Source of the DNA: Magnetococcales bacterium
Lineage (GTDB): Bacteria > Pseudomonadota > Magnetococcia > Magnetococcales > UBA8363
Reading direction: 5' to 3'
NCBI GenBank assembly: GCA_015228975.1
Contig: JADGCN010000019.1
Coordinates: forward strand, 1 to 41,101
Length of the DNA stretch: 41,101 bases
Shown here in pieces: positions 17,808 through 25,101 of the stretch. Under the pieces are notes generated by a model, which had not been told where the DNA came from, made no database searches, and saw only the letters and a list, made by a program, of their open reading frames with translations. Positions within the stretch are counted from its first letter, which is position 1; the number at the start of each line of letters is the position of its first letter. Made by a program: the position numbers and the translations under genes.

Positions 17808-18459
17808 GGTCGTTCTCCTTGTGGATACTGATTTCTTCCCAACCCGTTACCATTTTTTTGATTTGACTGGTCATGGTTTCGCCAACCGTGATCAGGTACA
17901 GATGCGTGATGAAGAAGATGCCCAGGGCCACTGCCAGCAAATAGTGCAGCACCGCCGCTGGCCACAAACCATCCATTCCCAAGACTTGACCGGGTGCCCA
18001 TTCCGGGACCCAAAGCATAAATCCGGTCACGATCACCAGTGGCACCAGCAGGTACATGATCGCCAGGTAGGTTAATTGTTGTAAGGGATTGAATTTTTGC
18101 TCCCAGGTGGGAGCGATGGGATGGGGAAGTCCGAGAAAAATGCCCCGGGCATAATAGTCGGTTTGTTTCATGATTCGCCCGATCAACCCCTGAAACACGG
18201 GCCAATAGTGCCGAAAGTTGCCGGAGCGCCCATTGTTCACCACATACAGCACAAACCCGAGCGTCAGGCACAAACCGCTCAGATTGTGGATCACCCGGGC
18301 AACGGCGAACGGGATGAGCGGGGCGGCCGGATCGGCGAAATGCAGGCTGATACCACTCGCAAGCAACAGGATGAAGATCACGGCGTTGCACCAGTGCCAG
18401 ATGCGTACCCAAAGGGGGTAGAGCATCACTTTTTGATGGGTCAGTGGTTCAGGTTTCAT
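17794..18459 (-). CDS. Cytochrome b (DUF4405/PhsC-like, di-heme b type) of the multiheme complex
   Basis: A 221-residue inner-membrane protein with four predicted helices, starting near 18 (WHWCNAVIFILLLASGISLHF), 55 (VIHNLSGLCLTLGFVLYVV), 130 (LAIMYLLVPLVIVTGFML) and 170 (VLHYLLAVALGIFFITHLYLI). His residues at WHW, LHF, IHN, LHY and THL are placed to bind two b hemes, as in thiosulfate/formate dehydrogenase-type cytochrome b subunits. It would exchange electrons between the quinone pool and the periplasmic multiheme subunits. GGAGG lies 8 nt before the ATG. It overlaps the upstream heptaheme gene by 11 nt and the downstream octaheme gene by 14 nt. Confidence 0.9.
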   Translation of the reverse strand: MKPEPLTHQKVMLYPLWVRIWHWCNAVIFILLLASGISLHFADPAAPLIPFAVARVIHNLSGLCLTLGFVLYVVNNGRSGNFRHYWPVFQGLIGRIMKQTDYYARGIFLGLPHPIAPTWEQKFNPLQQLTYLAIMYLLVPLVIVTGFMLWVPEWAPGQVLGMDGLWPAAVLHYLLAVALGIFFITHLYLITVGETMTSQIKKMVTGWEEISIHKENDHERR

Positions 18460-19393
18460 GGTTTTGCCTCCTCCGTGCCGCCAGCCAACGTCCGATGCCG
18501 TGTACCATGACGCCGACGAATGCCCCCCCCATCCCGAGAATGCCCAGGGCGTCCAACAAGGGATGCCTGGTCATGCCGATGACATAATAGTCGCTCAATA
18601 CCACCCCATTGATGAATCCGGTACGGCGTTCGCTTTCGTGCAAACGATATTTGTAGAGCTTGGTCAGCAGGATGGAATCGCGACTGTGGCACGCCTCGCA
18701 GGTACGTTCCGCACGGGTCGCCGGCTCAATGGCATGGATGACCGACCCGGGTCGGGGGGTATGGCATTCCAGGCAACGCACCTCTTTCAGATGCAGCGGT
18801 GCCTTGGGAATGATCCTGTGTTTTTCTTCAGCGGACTCCCGGGTCCCGTGGCATTTCAGGCACACGTCATTATCCCGATCAACGATATTTCCCGCCGGTT
18901 TTTTAATCTCTTCCAGTCGGCTCTCATGGGGGTTATGGCAGGAAAAGCAGTCAAATCCCGACACGCCCCTTTGCACATGCACGCTTTTTTTATATTGGGC
19001 GGTGATACCCACCAAACGCATCCGTTGCAGCACTTTATCGCCGGTGTGGCAATCCGCGCAGGAGTGGTACTGATTGGTATTTTCCGGTCGATGCGGCAAG
19101 GCGGCGAAATCACCCTTGTGACAGGTCACACACCCCTGTTGCCCATGGTTGGACTGGGAAAACTTGTGCGCATCCACATGGAAGTCCCGCATGTTGCCGG
19201 TGGCCAACTCCTGATAACGGAGTGTTTCCATGCCGTGGCACCGGAGGCACCGGGCATTTTTTTCCGCCACGTTCGCCACACTGTCATCCGCTTGCAGCGC
19301 AAGGGGAACCAACGCCCCGACCATCAGTACCAAACTTAGAAGGGCATTGTGTGGCCAGGAGTTCGTTGTCTGTGTCACACATGGTTTCGTCAT
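18449..19393 (-). CDS. Heptaheme c-type cytochrome with C-terminal membrane anchor
   Basis: A 314-residue protein. A signal peptide (LLSLVLMVGALVPLALQA) precedes a compact periplasmic domain with seven CxxCH motifs (Cys at about 49, 88, 112, 149, 178, 207 and 232). A C-terminal transmembrane helix follows (ALGILGMGGAFVGVMVHGIG, about 282-301) with a basic cytoplasmic tail. Spacing of the hemes resembles NapC/NrfH- and DmsE-like decaheme families only loosely. It is the first gene of the operon with cytochrome b and the octaheme protein. Together they look like a quinone-linked redox complex comparable in layout to Cbc-type complexes of metal reducers. The direction of electron flow cannot be read from sequence. 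Confidence 0.9.
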   Translation of the reverse strand: MTKPCVTQTTNSWPHNALLSLVLMVGALVPLALQADDSVANVAEKNARCLRCHGMETLRYQELATGNMRDFHVDAHKFSQSNHGQQGCVTCHKGDFAALPHRPENTNQYHSCADCHTGDKVLQRMRLVGITAQYKKSVHVQRGVSGFDCFSCHNPHESRLEEIKKPAGNIVDRDNDVCLKCHGTRESAEEKHRIIPKAPLHLKEVRCLECHTPRPGSVIHAIEPATRAERTCEACHSRDSILLTKLYKYRLHESERRTGFINGVVLSDYYVIGMTRHPLLDALGILGMGGAFVGVMVHGIGRWLAARRRQNHET

Positions 19394-19502
19394 GATCCTT
19401 CATCCTTCCCAATGGCACGCTCCGGTGTCGTTCCGAAGAAACGGTACCGGAGTCGGCAGGGTGATCGGCCACCTGCATTCCGTATCTTTAAAAATATAAT
19501 AC

Positions 19503-19517
19503 GCACGTCATGTGCCA
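19503..19517 (-). promoter_or_regulatory. Sigma-54 (-24/-12) promoter of the cytochrome operon
   Basis: The minus strand reads TGGCACATGACGTGC. It matches the consensus TGGCACG-N4-TTGC at the invariant GG and GC with exact spacing, differing at the weak positions 7 and 12. Transcription would start near 19491, about 98 nt before the heptaheme cytochrome start. The adjacent divergent gene encodes a sigma-54 activator, which makes the match more credible. Confidence 0.65.
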
Positions 19518-19571
19518 GACACACCCCTAGGAGCTGTTATATATTTTCATAAATTTATTAACTAATTACAG

Positions 19572-19616
19572 ATTGTACAGAAAATAATATATTGTACATG
19601 AAATTTCCATGGAAAT
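19572..19616. promoter_or_regulatory. Candidate upstream activator sites: paired ATTGTACA boxes and a 14-bp palindrome
   Basis: ATTGTACA occurs at 19572-19579 and 19591-19598; the TGTACA cores are self-complementary and 19 bp apart, close to two helical turns. Immediately beyond is the perfect palindrome ATTTCCATGGAAAT (19603-19616). Relative to the predicted sigma-54 start near 19491 these lie at about -80 to -125, the usual range for enhancer sites of NtrC-type activators. Binding is inferred. Confidence 0.45.
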
Positions 19617-19670
19617 GATACAAAGCACCCCGATGCATCCCGAAAGACCGATGGTGCCAAGCGATTTTTC

Positions 19671-19710
19671 TTCAATATTTCATTGAAAACCATAAAAAAA
19701 GACCTATCCT
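19671..19710 (+). promoter_or_regulatory. Candidate sigma-70 promoter of the response-regulator gene, with overlapping inverted repeat
   Basis: TTGAAA (19683-19688), a 16-nt spacer and TATCCT (19705-19710) form a plausible promoter about 100 nt before the regulator start. The -35 overlaps the inverted repeat TTCAAT-N5-ATTGAA (19671-19687), which could be an operator. Confidence 0.4.
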
Positions 19711-19809
19711 GTGCCAAGTTGGGAAAAGGGGCTTGACACAAACTGTTTCATGCGACACAGTGTCCCAAGGATCATACCGCTCCCCCCTGCCCAGGCGTTG
19801 CGCCCGAAC

Positions 19810-21510
19810 ATGTCGAAACCTCCCCGGAAAATTTTGTGTGTTGATGACGATCCCAGTGTTTTATATTTGTTTTCCGTCCTGCTCACCGAAGCGGGATACC
19901 TCGTGGAAAAAGCGGAATCGATGGCCCAAGCCATTGAACGCATCAGCCAGAACGCCTTTGATCTGGTGGTTTCCGACATCATGCTGGGAGACGCCAATGG
20001 CTTGGACTTGGTCAAACGGATCCGGCAAACCGATTCCTTGACCTACGTGATCCTGGTCACCGGCAATCCCAGCCTGGAAACCGCCCAGGACGCCCTGCAC
20101 CAGGGAGTTTTCGATTACATTCCCAAACCCGTCTCAACCAACACCTTGCTGGAGCGGGTTCGCGTCGCCCTGGAACACAAGGCATTACGCGATGAGCGTA
20201 ATGCCATGCAATTACACCTGCAAGCGATCTTTCGCAGCGTTCAGGAAGCGATCATATCGGTGGATGCCGGTTACACCATACGGGAAATCAATGACGCCGC
20301 CCAGCGTATCTGTGGTTTGTCCTCCCAGATGATCGGCCAATCCTTTTTGCAAATTGTCCATTGCGAACCGTTGCGTGACCTGGTCACCCGGGTGTTTCAG
20401 GAACGACACCCCGTGGAACGCGTTGAATTGACCTGTCAAAATGCCCTGGGACGGCAGCAGGTGATCCATGTTTCGGTATCGCCCCTGCTGGATGACGGCG
20501 GCTTATTCACCGGGGCTGTTGTCGTCATCCTTGATTTCACCCGCATGGCCTTGCTGGAACAAAGTCGGCGGGAACGCAGTCGTTTTCACGGCATGATGGG
20601 GCAAAGCGCCGTCATGCGCAAAATATTCAGCCTGATCGAAGACCTCGCCGCCGTTGAGACAACCGTTCTGATCACCGGGGAAAGTGGCACTGGCAAGGAG
20701 TTGGTCGCCGAAGCTTTGCATTTTCAAGGGAGTCGGGGAAAAGGTCCCCTGGTCAAGGTCAACTGTGCGGGCCTCACGGAAACCTTGTTGGAAAGCGAAC
20801 TGTTCGGCCACGTCAAGGGGGCCTTTACCGGGGCCTTCCGCGACAAGATCGGTCGCTTCCAATTGGCCGACCGGGGGACGCTGTTCCTGGATGAAATCGG
20901 CGACATCAGCCCGGGCATGCAAACCCGATTGCTCCGGGTACTCCAGGAAAAGACCATAGAAAAAGTCGGGGATGCCCAACCCATTCACGTTGACGTCCGC
21001 ATCATCGCCGCCACCAACCGCAATTTGCGCGACAAGGTACAGATGGGGACATTCCGCGAAGATTTGTATTACCGTCTGAACGTCGTTGAAATTCAACTCC
21101 CCCCATTGCGCGAACGAAAAGAAGACATCGGATTGTTGACCGACCAATTCATTCGCAAATTTTGCGTCAAGTTCAATAAGAGTATTGATTCGGTAACCGA
21201 AGAAGTCATGAGCGTACTACTCAATTATTCCTGGCCCGGCAATATACGGGAACTGGAACATATTATTGAACGGGCGTTCGTGGTATGCCGCAATCATGTC
21301 ATTACCCTGGAACATTTGCCCTCCAACTTGGTGGAAGGCAAAATCCCCCCTCTGCCCGCCAAGGGAGGCGGAGCCGGCGATGAATCGGAGCGTGCGCATA
21401 TTCTCAAGGCATTGGAGCAAGCTCGCTATAATAAGGGCAAAGCGGCGCAACTCCTGGGAATGAGCCGCAGTACTCTTTATCGTAAGCTCGAAAGTTTAAA
21501 AATAATCTAA
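19810..21510 (+). CDS. Sigma-54-dependent response regulator (REC-PAS-AAA-Fis)
   Basis: A 566-residue NtrC-type activator. The receiver domain (1-125) has the acidic pocket DDD at 12-14, phospho-acceptor D56 (VVSDIML), T84 and K106. A PAS domain follows at about 135-250. The AAA+ domain has Walker A TGESGTGKE (289-297), the sigma-54-contacting GAFTGA loop (337-342) and Walker B TLFLDE (357-362). A C-terminal Fis-type HTH ends RSTLYRKLESLKII. The presence of all GAFTGA residues indicates a functional sigma-54 activator. The start at 19810 (MSKPPRKILCVDD) fits the receiver domain although its RBS is weak; a GTG at 19711 is open in frame. No cognate kinase is in the window. Likely target: the divergent cytochrome operon. 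Confidence 0.93.
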   Translation: MSKPPRKILCVDDDPSVLYLFSVLLTEAGYLVEKAESMAQAIERISQNAFDLVVSDIMLGDANGLDLVKRIRQTDSLTYVILVTGNPSLETAQDALHQGVFDYIPKPVSTNTLLERVRVALEHKALRDERNAMQLHLQAIFRSVQEAIISVDAGYTIREINDAAQRICGLSSQMIGQSFLQIVHCEPLRDLVTRVFQERHPVERVELTCQNALGRQQVIHVSVSPLLDDGGLFTGAVVVILDFTRMALLEQSRRERSRFHGMMGQSAVMRKIFSLIEDLAAVETTVLITGESGTGKELVAEALHFQGSRGKGPLVKVNCAGLTETLLESELFGHVKGAFTGAFRDKIGRFQLADRGTLFLDEIGDISPGMQTRLLRVLQEKTIEKVGDAQPIHVDVRIIAATNRNLRDKVQMGTFREDLYYRLNVVEIQLPPLRERKEDIGLLTDQFIRKFCVKFNKSIDSVTEEVMSVLLNYSWPGNIRELEHIIERAFVVCRNHVITLEHLPSNLVEGKIPPLPAKGGGAGDESERAHILKALEQARYNKGKAAQLLGMSRSTLYRKLESLKII

Positions 21511-21586
21511 TCCCCCCATCAGCCGCTTCCGATATACGGCATAGCCCCGAATCAACCGCAGCCTCTAATGTGGCGAGGAGATACCG

Positions 21587-22249
21587 ATGAAGGAAATGCT
21601 GAGGAAAATGGGCAAGCGTGGCAAGTGCTTGTTGCTGGCGGGTGTCATGACCCCAGCCCTGACCGCTTGTGGCCACGTCGTGGATCCGAACATGGCACAA
21701 CTACCGACCTACGACATGCCAGCCGCTGTCGTCGTCAAGACCCCTCCAGCCCGTCTGCATGGTGGCGCGGCGGCGGTTGCGCCTGGAATGCCGGCTCCAG
21801 TGGCCCCCCCTATGATGGCAGGAGGCGTCATGGGTGCCAATCTGGCGCAGATGGGCAATGGAGTTGTTACCGCCGTGCGGCCTGATGGGGCGACGGTGAT
21901 TCAACAAACCCCCATCACGGTGCAACATCCCTCCATCGCCCTTCCCCAACCCCCCATTTGGGTAGGGAATCCGCCGATGGCCATTCCGTCACCGCCGCTG
22001 ATCATCAACCAACCCGCTTTTTCCTATAATCAAGCGGAGATTTTGGTTCATCCGCCCCGGGTGGAGTTTGTAGAAACCGTGGTATTGCCGACGCAGGTCA
22101 TTGCCGCCCAACCGGTGATTGCTGCGGCACCGCCGCCCCCGCCGCCGCCGCCCCCTGCGCCGATACCGGAAAAACCCAAGGTGACGCCACCGCCGCTACC
22201 CAAGGTTGCACCCGTCATCCCCAAGGAGGATGTCCTGCCCCCCAAATGA
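21587..22249 (+). CDS. Proline-rich lipoprotein of unknown function
   Basis: A 220-residue exported protein. A basic N-terminus and hydrophobic stretch (CLLLAGVMTPALTAC) end in the lipobox LTAC, giving lipidation near residue 28. The mature part is extremely Pro/Ala/Val-rich, with short motifs such as QPPIWVGNPPMAIPSPPLII, a run of nine prolines near 188, and a Lys/Pro tail (PEKPKVTPPPLPK). No catalytic motif or known domain is seen. Extended Pro-rich lipoproteins often span the periplasm or decorate the outer membrane. GAGGAG lies 7 nt before the ATG. It is the first of four exported proteins in a row, and it starts 76 nt after the sigma-54 regulator. Confidence 0.8.
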   Translation: MKEMLRKMGKRGKCLLLAGVMTPALTACGHVVDPNMAQLPTYDMPAAVVVKTPPARLHGGAAAVAPGMPAPVAPPMMAGGVMGANLAQMGNGVVTAVRPDGATVIQQTPITVQHPSIALPQPPIWVGNPPMAIPSPPLIINQPAFSYNQAEILVHPPRVEFVETVVLPTQVIAAQPVIAAAPPPPPPPPPAPIPEKPKVTPPPLPKVAPVIPKEDVLPPK

Positions 22250-22293
22250 TTGTGGCATGGCATCAAGAATGCGGGAACCTGGAGAAACGATCC

Positions 22294-22653
22294 ATGTATA
22301 ACAAGAAAACGATGATCCTGTCCGCCCTGGCCACCTTGTTGTTGCAGGTGAACCTCTCTGAGGCAGGGCAGTTGATGGTACCCCATCAAGACCAGGATGA
22401 GGTTACCGTCCATACCTACCCGGAAAAGTTTGCCCACCCCATGGATTATTGGTGGCATTTAAATCCGTCGCAAGCAGGTGCCTGGGACTACTTTTCCCCG
22501 GTCACCGATCCCTACCAACCCATCGTTGTGGAGCAAGGGGCCCCGGGTACCCGTCCCCTTGAAGTGTTGGGCGTCCGTTTGAGCAAGTTGCCAGCCAATT
22601 ACGCCAGCCCACAAGCCACGGGATCGCCGCTGTATCACGGAAAAGGGAACTAA
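22294..22653 (+). CDS. Small secreted protein of unknown function
   Basis: A 119-residue protein with a signal peptide (MILSALATLLLQVNLSEAG, cleavage probably after SEA). The mature part is rich in aromatic residues, Pro and His: HTYPEKFAHPMDYWWHLNPS, GAWDYFSPVTDPYQP, then a Pro/Gly-rich tail. I recognise no family. The frame is open upstream to 22246, but ATG 22294 has GGAG 9 nt upstream and gives a clean signal peptide. Context (between a Pro-rich lipoprotein and a Met/Gln-repeat protein) suggests an envelope component. Confidence 0.75.
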   Translation: MYNKKTMILSALATLLLQVNLSEAGQLMVPHQDQDEVTVHTYPEKFAHPMDYWWHLNPSQAGAWDYFSPVTDPYQPIVVEQGAPGTRPLEVLGVRLSKLPANYASPQATGSPLYHGKGN

Positions 22654-22694
22654 AACCATAACTGCCGTCTGTCCGACCCAACAAAGGAATAACG

Positions 22695-23486
22695 ATGAAA
22701 ATGTCCATTGCAAAAAACCACCTGTGCAAATCATTACTGGCCTCAGCCGCGTTAATGGCTGTTACCTTGATCGCTCCTGAGACGGCGCATGCCGATGTTG
22801 CCACGGCAACCGCTCTGGGAGGCACCGCCTTGTTGACCTCCATGACCCATGCGGCAACCCCCGTTGGTGCGCCGGTAGCGGTCCCGGCATTTCCGCAGGC
22901 TTCGGTTGCCCCTCCGGCGATCATTGCCCAGCCCATGGCGATGATCCCCCCCAAGCTGTCGCCGCTCCATGAGCCGACGATTTATTCGTCCGTGTCCCCG
23001 ACGGCGGCACCTGCGCCCGAGGTCAAACAGATGCAGCAAATTTCCTATCAGGTTTCGCCGCCTTCGGCACCGCCGATGAACATGCCCAGCTATCAAACGG
23101 GACCATCGCCGCTGCAACAACAGCCGATGATGCAACAACAACCGATGATGCAACAACAACCGATGATGCAACAGCAGCAGCCGGCGGCGCAGTATGCACC
23201 CACGGCCGGTCAGCCGCTTGCGGGATATCAGGGTCAAGGTTATCCGATGATGCAACAAGGCGGCATGTCTTCGATGCAATCCGGCATGGCCATGCAACAA
23301 GCCGCCATGTACAACCCGCAACAAGCCGCCATGATGCCGCAGCAAAACGCTCTGACGGCGCAACAGGCCGCCATGATGTACCAACAGCAACAACAGCAAG
23401 GAGCGGTCATGTCGCAACAGAGCGCCTTGGCAGCGGGGGGGTATGGTCCCAGCATGCCCGGCTCCACGTTCGCTTACGCACGCTGA
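22695..23486 (+). CDS. Secreted Met/Gln/Pro-rich repeat protein
   Basis: A 263-residue protein. It has a signal peptide (LLASAALMAVTLIAPETAHA, cleavage after AHA), an Ala/Pro-rich section (30-125), and then a low-complexity section dominated by Gln, Met, Pro, Ala and Gly with PMMQQQ units repeated at about 142-160 and further QQAAMM motifs to the end. There is no Cys after the signal peptide and almost no charge. Such composition is seen in aggregation-prone or fibre-forming surface proteins and in Met-rich metal binders; neither role can be assigned here. The ATG follows AAAGGAATAACG. The ending SMPGSTFAYAR is intact. Confidence 0.78.
   Translation: MKMSIAKNHLCKSLLASAALMAVTLIAPETAHADVATATALGGTALLTSMTHAATPVGAPVAVPAFPQASVAPPAIIAQPMAMIPPKLSPLHEPTIYSSVSPTAAPAPEVKQMQQISYQVSPPSAPPMNMPSYQTGPSPLQQQPMMQQQPMMQQQPMMQQQQPAAQYAPTAGQPLAGYQGQGYPMMQQGGMSSMQSGMAMQQAAMYNPQQAAMMPQQNALTAQQAAMMYQQQQQQGAVMSQQSALAAGGYGPSMPGSTFAYAR
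23115..23186 (+). repeat. 18-bp tandem repeat coding for QQQPMM
   Basis: CAACAACAGCCGATGATG at 23115-23132 is followed by two identical CAACAACAACCGATGATG units (23133-23168) and a degenerate CAACAGCAGCAGCCG. The repeat keeps the reading frame. Confidence 0.9.
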
Positions 23487-23506
23487 GCAACAACGCAAGC
23501 ATTGAC

Positions 23507-23542
23507 GGTGTTCCCACCAGCCGTTGTGAAGGTGGGTTCACC
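23507..23542 (+). other. Long imperfect stem-loop in the leader of the SPOR-protein gene
   Basis: GGTGTTCCCACC (23507-23518) and GGTGGGTTCACC (23531-23542) pair at 10 of 12 positions around a 12-nt loop. It lies between the repeat-protein stop and the SPOR-protein RBS. No T-run follows, so it is more likely an RNA-stability or attenuating structure than a full terminator. Confidence 0.45.
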
Positions 23543-23579
23543 GAGCAGGAATCGAAGTTTCTTAAGAAGGGGAAAGAAT

Positions 23580-24221
23580 ATGATCTTTTCCAAAATCAGC
23601 CCGGCCACACCCATGACACTGAGGTTTGTTTTCGCGCTGGTCACGGTTCTCCTCGCCAACACGAGTTTGGCTGAAAGCCCTGCCAAGATCAAGCCGGATG
23701 CCAGACCGGACGCGAAGCCGCTCCGGGAGTTCATTTATTATCCCAACTATGCCCAGTCACCGTACAACTACCAATCGACGGGGGATTTTGCCATGACGCC
23801 CATGGTGATTCCACCGTCCGTACCGGTGATTCGCCAGCCTTCGGCGATGATCGTCGATGCCCCACCCCTGGGTTCTGGTGCCCCGCCCGGGGGCGTGGGA
23901 CTGGAGTTGCCGCCACCACCACCCATGCCACGGATGGCCGCAGCCGCTGGCCCCGCCTTTGTCGGTGGTGCCATCCCCGGTCAACCGGGCAAGGGATACA
24001 GCCTGCATGTGGGCAGTTCCATCGATTCGGCGCATGCCGACTTGCTCATGCAACAGGTCACGACCGCCGGAATCCCTGCCTACCGTCGTCCCATGTCCTA
24101 CAACGGTCTCAACTGGGAACAGATCCACGCCGGACCTTTTGACAGCTATGATAAGGTGACCCAGGTTGCCAAATTGTTGCAGGACCAATTGCAAATTCAA
24201 GGGCGCATTGTAACCCACTGA
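23580..24221 (+). CDS. Exported protein with C-terminal SPOR domain
   Basis: A 213-residue protein. It has a signal peptide (FVFALVTVLLANTSLAE), a Tyr/Pro-rich section (FIYYPNYAQSPYNYQSTGDF), a Pro/Met low-complexity linker, and a SPOR-like domain at about 140-210 (GYSLHVGSSIDSAHADLLM; NWEQIHAGPFDSYDKVTQVA). SPOR domains bind denuded peptidoglycan at division or growth sites and often sit on proteins that handle the cell wall. The ATG at 23580 has AAGGGG 7 nt upstream; the frame is open to 23502. It closes the four-gene exported cluster and is followed by a terminator. Confidence 0.82.
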   Translation: MIFSKISPATPMTLRFVFALVTVLLANTSLAESPAKIKPDARPDAKPLREFIYYPNYAQSPYNYQSTGDFAMTPMVIPPSVPVIRQPSAMIVDAPPLGSGAPPGGVGLELPPPPPMPRMAAAAGPAFVGGAIPGQPGKGYSLHVGSSIDSAHADLLMQQVTTAGIPAYRRPMSYNGLNWEQIHAGPFDSYDKVTQVAKLLQDQLQIQGRIVTH

Positions 24222-24228
24222 TACTGGA

Positions 24229-24262
24229 GAGGCGGCGTCAAAACATCGACACCGCCTCTTTC
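24229..24262 (+). terminator. Terminator after the exported-protein cluster
   Basis: GAGGCGGCGTC (24229-24239) pairs with GACACCGCCTC (24248-24258) with one mismatch, followed by TTTCGCTTTC. It lies between convergent genes and may serve both. Confidence 0.7.
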
Positions 24263-24271
24263 GCTTTCAGT

Positions 24272-24508
24272 TCAATTGATCAGCCGCATGACCTGTTTGC
24301 GCACATAGTCCGGGTCGAAGTCAGCCAAATCGCAAACAAATTTAAAGTGGGTCCCCCCTTCCCGGAACCAGTTCCGGGCCGCCTCTTTTTCTTCCGGATC
24401 CTTATGCGCCAAAGCGTCTTCCACGGCTGTTTCCAGAACGGCGATCCACAGCTTTTGCTCGGGGGTATAAGGCGTATCCTGGGTAAAGGCATCCAATCTG
24501 TTCTTCAT
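24272..24508 (-). CDS. Small conserved hypothetical protein
   Basis: A 78-residue, helical, acidic protein: MKNRLDAFTQDTPYTPEQKL, then WIAVLETAVEDALA and FVCDLADFDPDYVRKQVMRL. The ending (F-x-x-VCDLAxxDPxxVR) recalls a small proteobacterial family of unknown function with a possible HTH-like C-terminus; I cannot assign a role. The ATG at 24508 has AAGGA 8 nt upstream. The frame is open upstream to 24598, but that part lacks an RBS. Its terminator region is shared with the convergent SPOR gene. Confidence 0.65.
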   Translation of the reverse strand: MKNRLDAFTQDTPYTPEQKLWIAVLETAVEDALAHKDPEEKEAARNWFREGGTHFKFVCDLADFDPDYVRKQVMRLIN

Positions 24509-24698
24509 GGTGTCATCCTTAGCATGCCATAACAATGGAGTGATGTCGGTCACACAATTATCGCAAGCAATAAAGATACCAACCGCAAGCCAACGCAAAA
24601 AAACAGCGCTCCCCAGAACGGCAGTAGCTTTTAGGGATCCTTTGCTGTAACCTGAGATTTGGGTGGGCGGTACAGATTATTCAACGTTGGGAGGGATC

Positions 24699-24995
24699 AT
24701 GCCAATCCAGGTCGTATCTGAAGACAACCGAGTTACCATCACCCTGGAAGAACGCTTTAACTTTGAGATTCATCGCGAATTCCGTGATGCGTGTACCAAA
24801 TTCCCCCCCGCCACCGCGTTCATCATCGACATGAAACGCGTGGAATACCTGGACAGTTCCGCACTGGGCATGTTGCTCCTGCTGCGGGAACATGCCGGTG
24901 GCGACAAATCCAACATCAGCATCATCAACTGCAAACCAACGGTTGAGCGCATCTTCAAGGTGGCCAATTTCGACCGTCTTTTCAAGCTTGCCTGA
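24699..24995 (+). CDS. STAS-domain anti-anti-sigma factor
   Basis: A 98-residue single STAS domain. The strand VTITLEERFNFEIHREFRDA, the phosphorylatable YLDSSALGMLLLL (Ser about 50) and the final KVANFDRLFKLA are typical of SpoIIAA/RsbV-like antagonists. These bind and release anti-sigma kinases depending on serine phosphorylation. No RsbW-like kinase or sigma factor is adjacent. The ATG at 24699 is preceded by GGGAGGG; the frame is open to 24663. The gene is followed by a short tandem repeat rather than a clear terminator. Confidence 0.9.
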   Translation: MPIQVVSEDNRVTITLEERFNFEIHREFRDACTKFPPATAFIIDMKRVEYLDSSALGMLLLLREHAGGDKSNISIINCKPTVERIFKVANFDRLFKLA

Positions 24996-25035
24996 TTTCT
25001 GTTTGTCTGACCCCTGATTTTTGTTTGTCTGACCT
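24992..25035. repeat. Two 22-bp tandem direct repeats
   Basis: Units at 24992-25013 and 25014-25035 share CTGATTT-y-TGTTTGTCTGACC-y and differ at two positions. The first copy overlaps the STAS stop codon. Function unknown. Confidence 0.85.
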
Positions 25036-25101
25036 CTGCCCGTGAGGGAGCCTTCCCGGGAGTGCCTCCGTATCTGAAAACGCGACGGCACCGGGGACTT
25101 T

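Noticed and set aside
19733-19738. TTGACA as -35 of the response-regulator promoter
   Set aside because: No acceptable -10 lies 15-19 nt downstream (CACAGT); the TTGAAA/TATCCT pair at 19683-19710 fits better.
22048-22458. Minus-strand frame rich in Gly opposite the Pro-rich lipoprotein
   Set aside because: Poly-Gly is simply the reverse of the poly-Pro codons; no RBS or domain.
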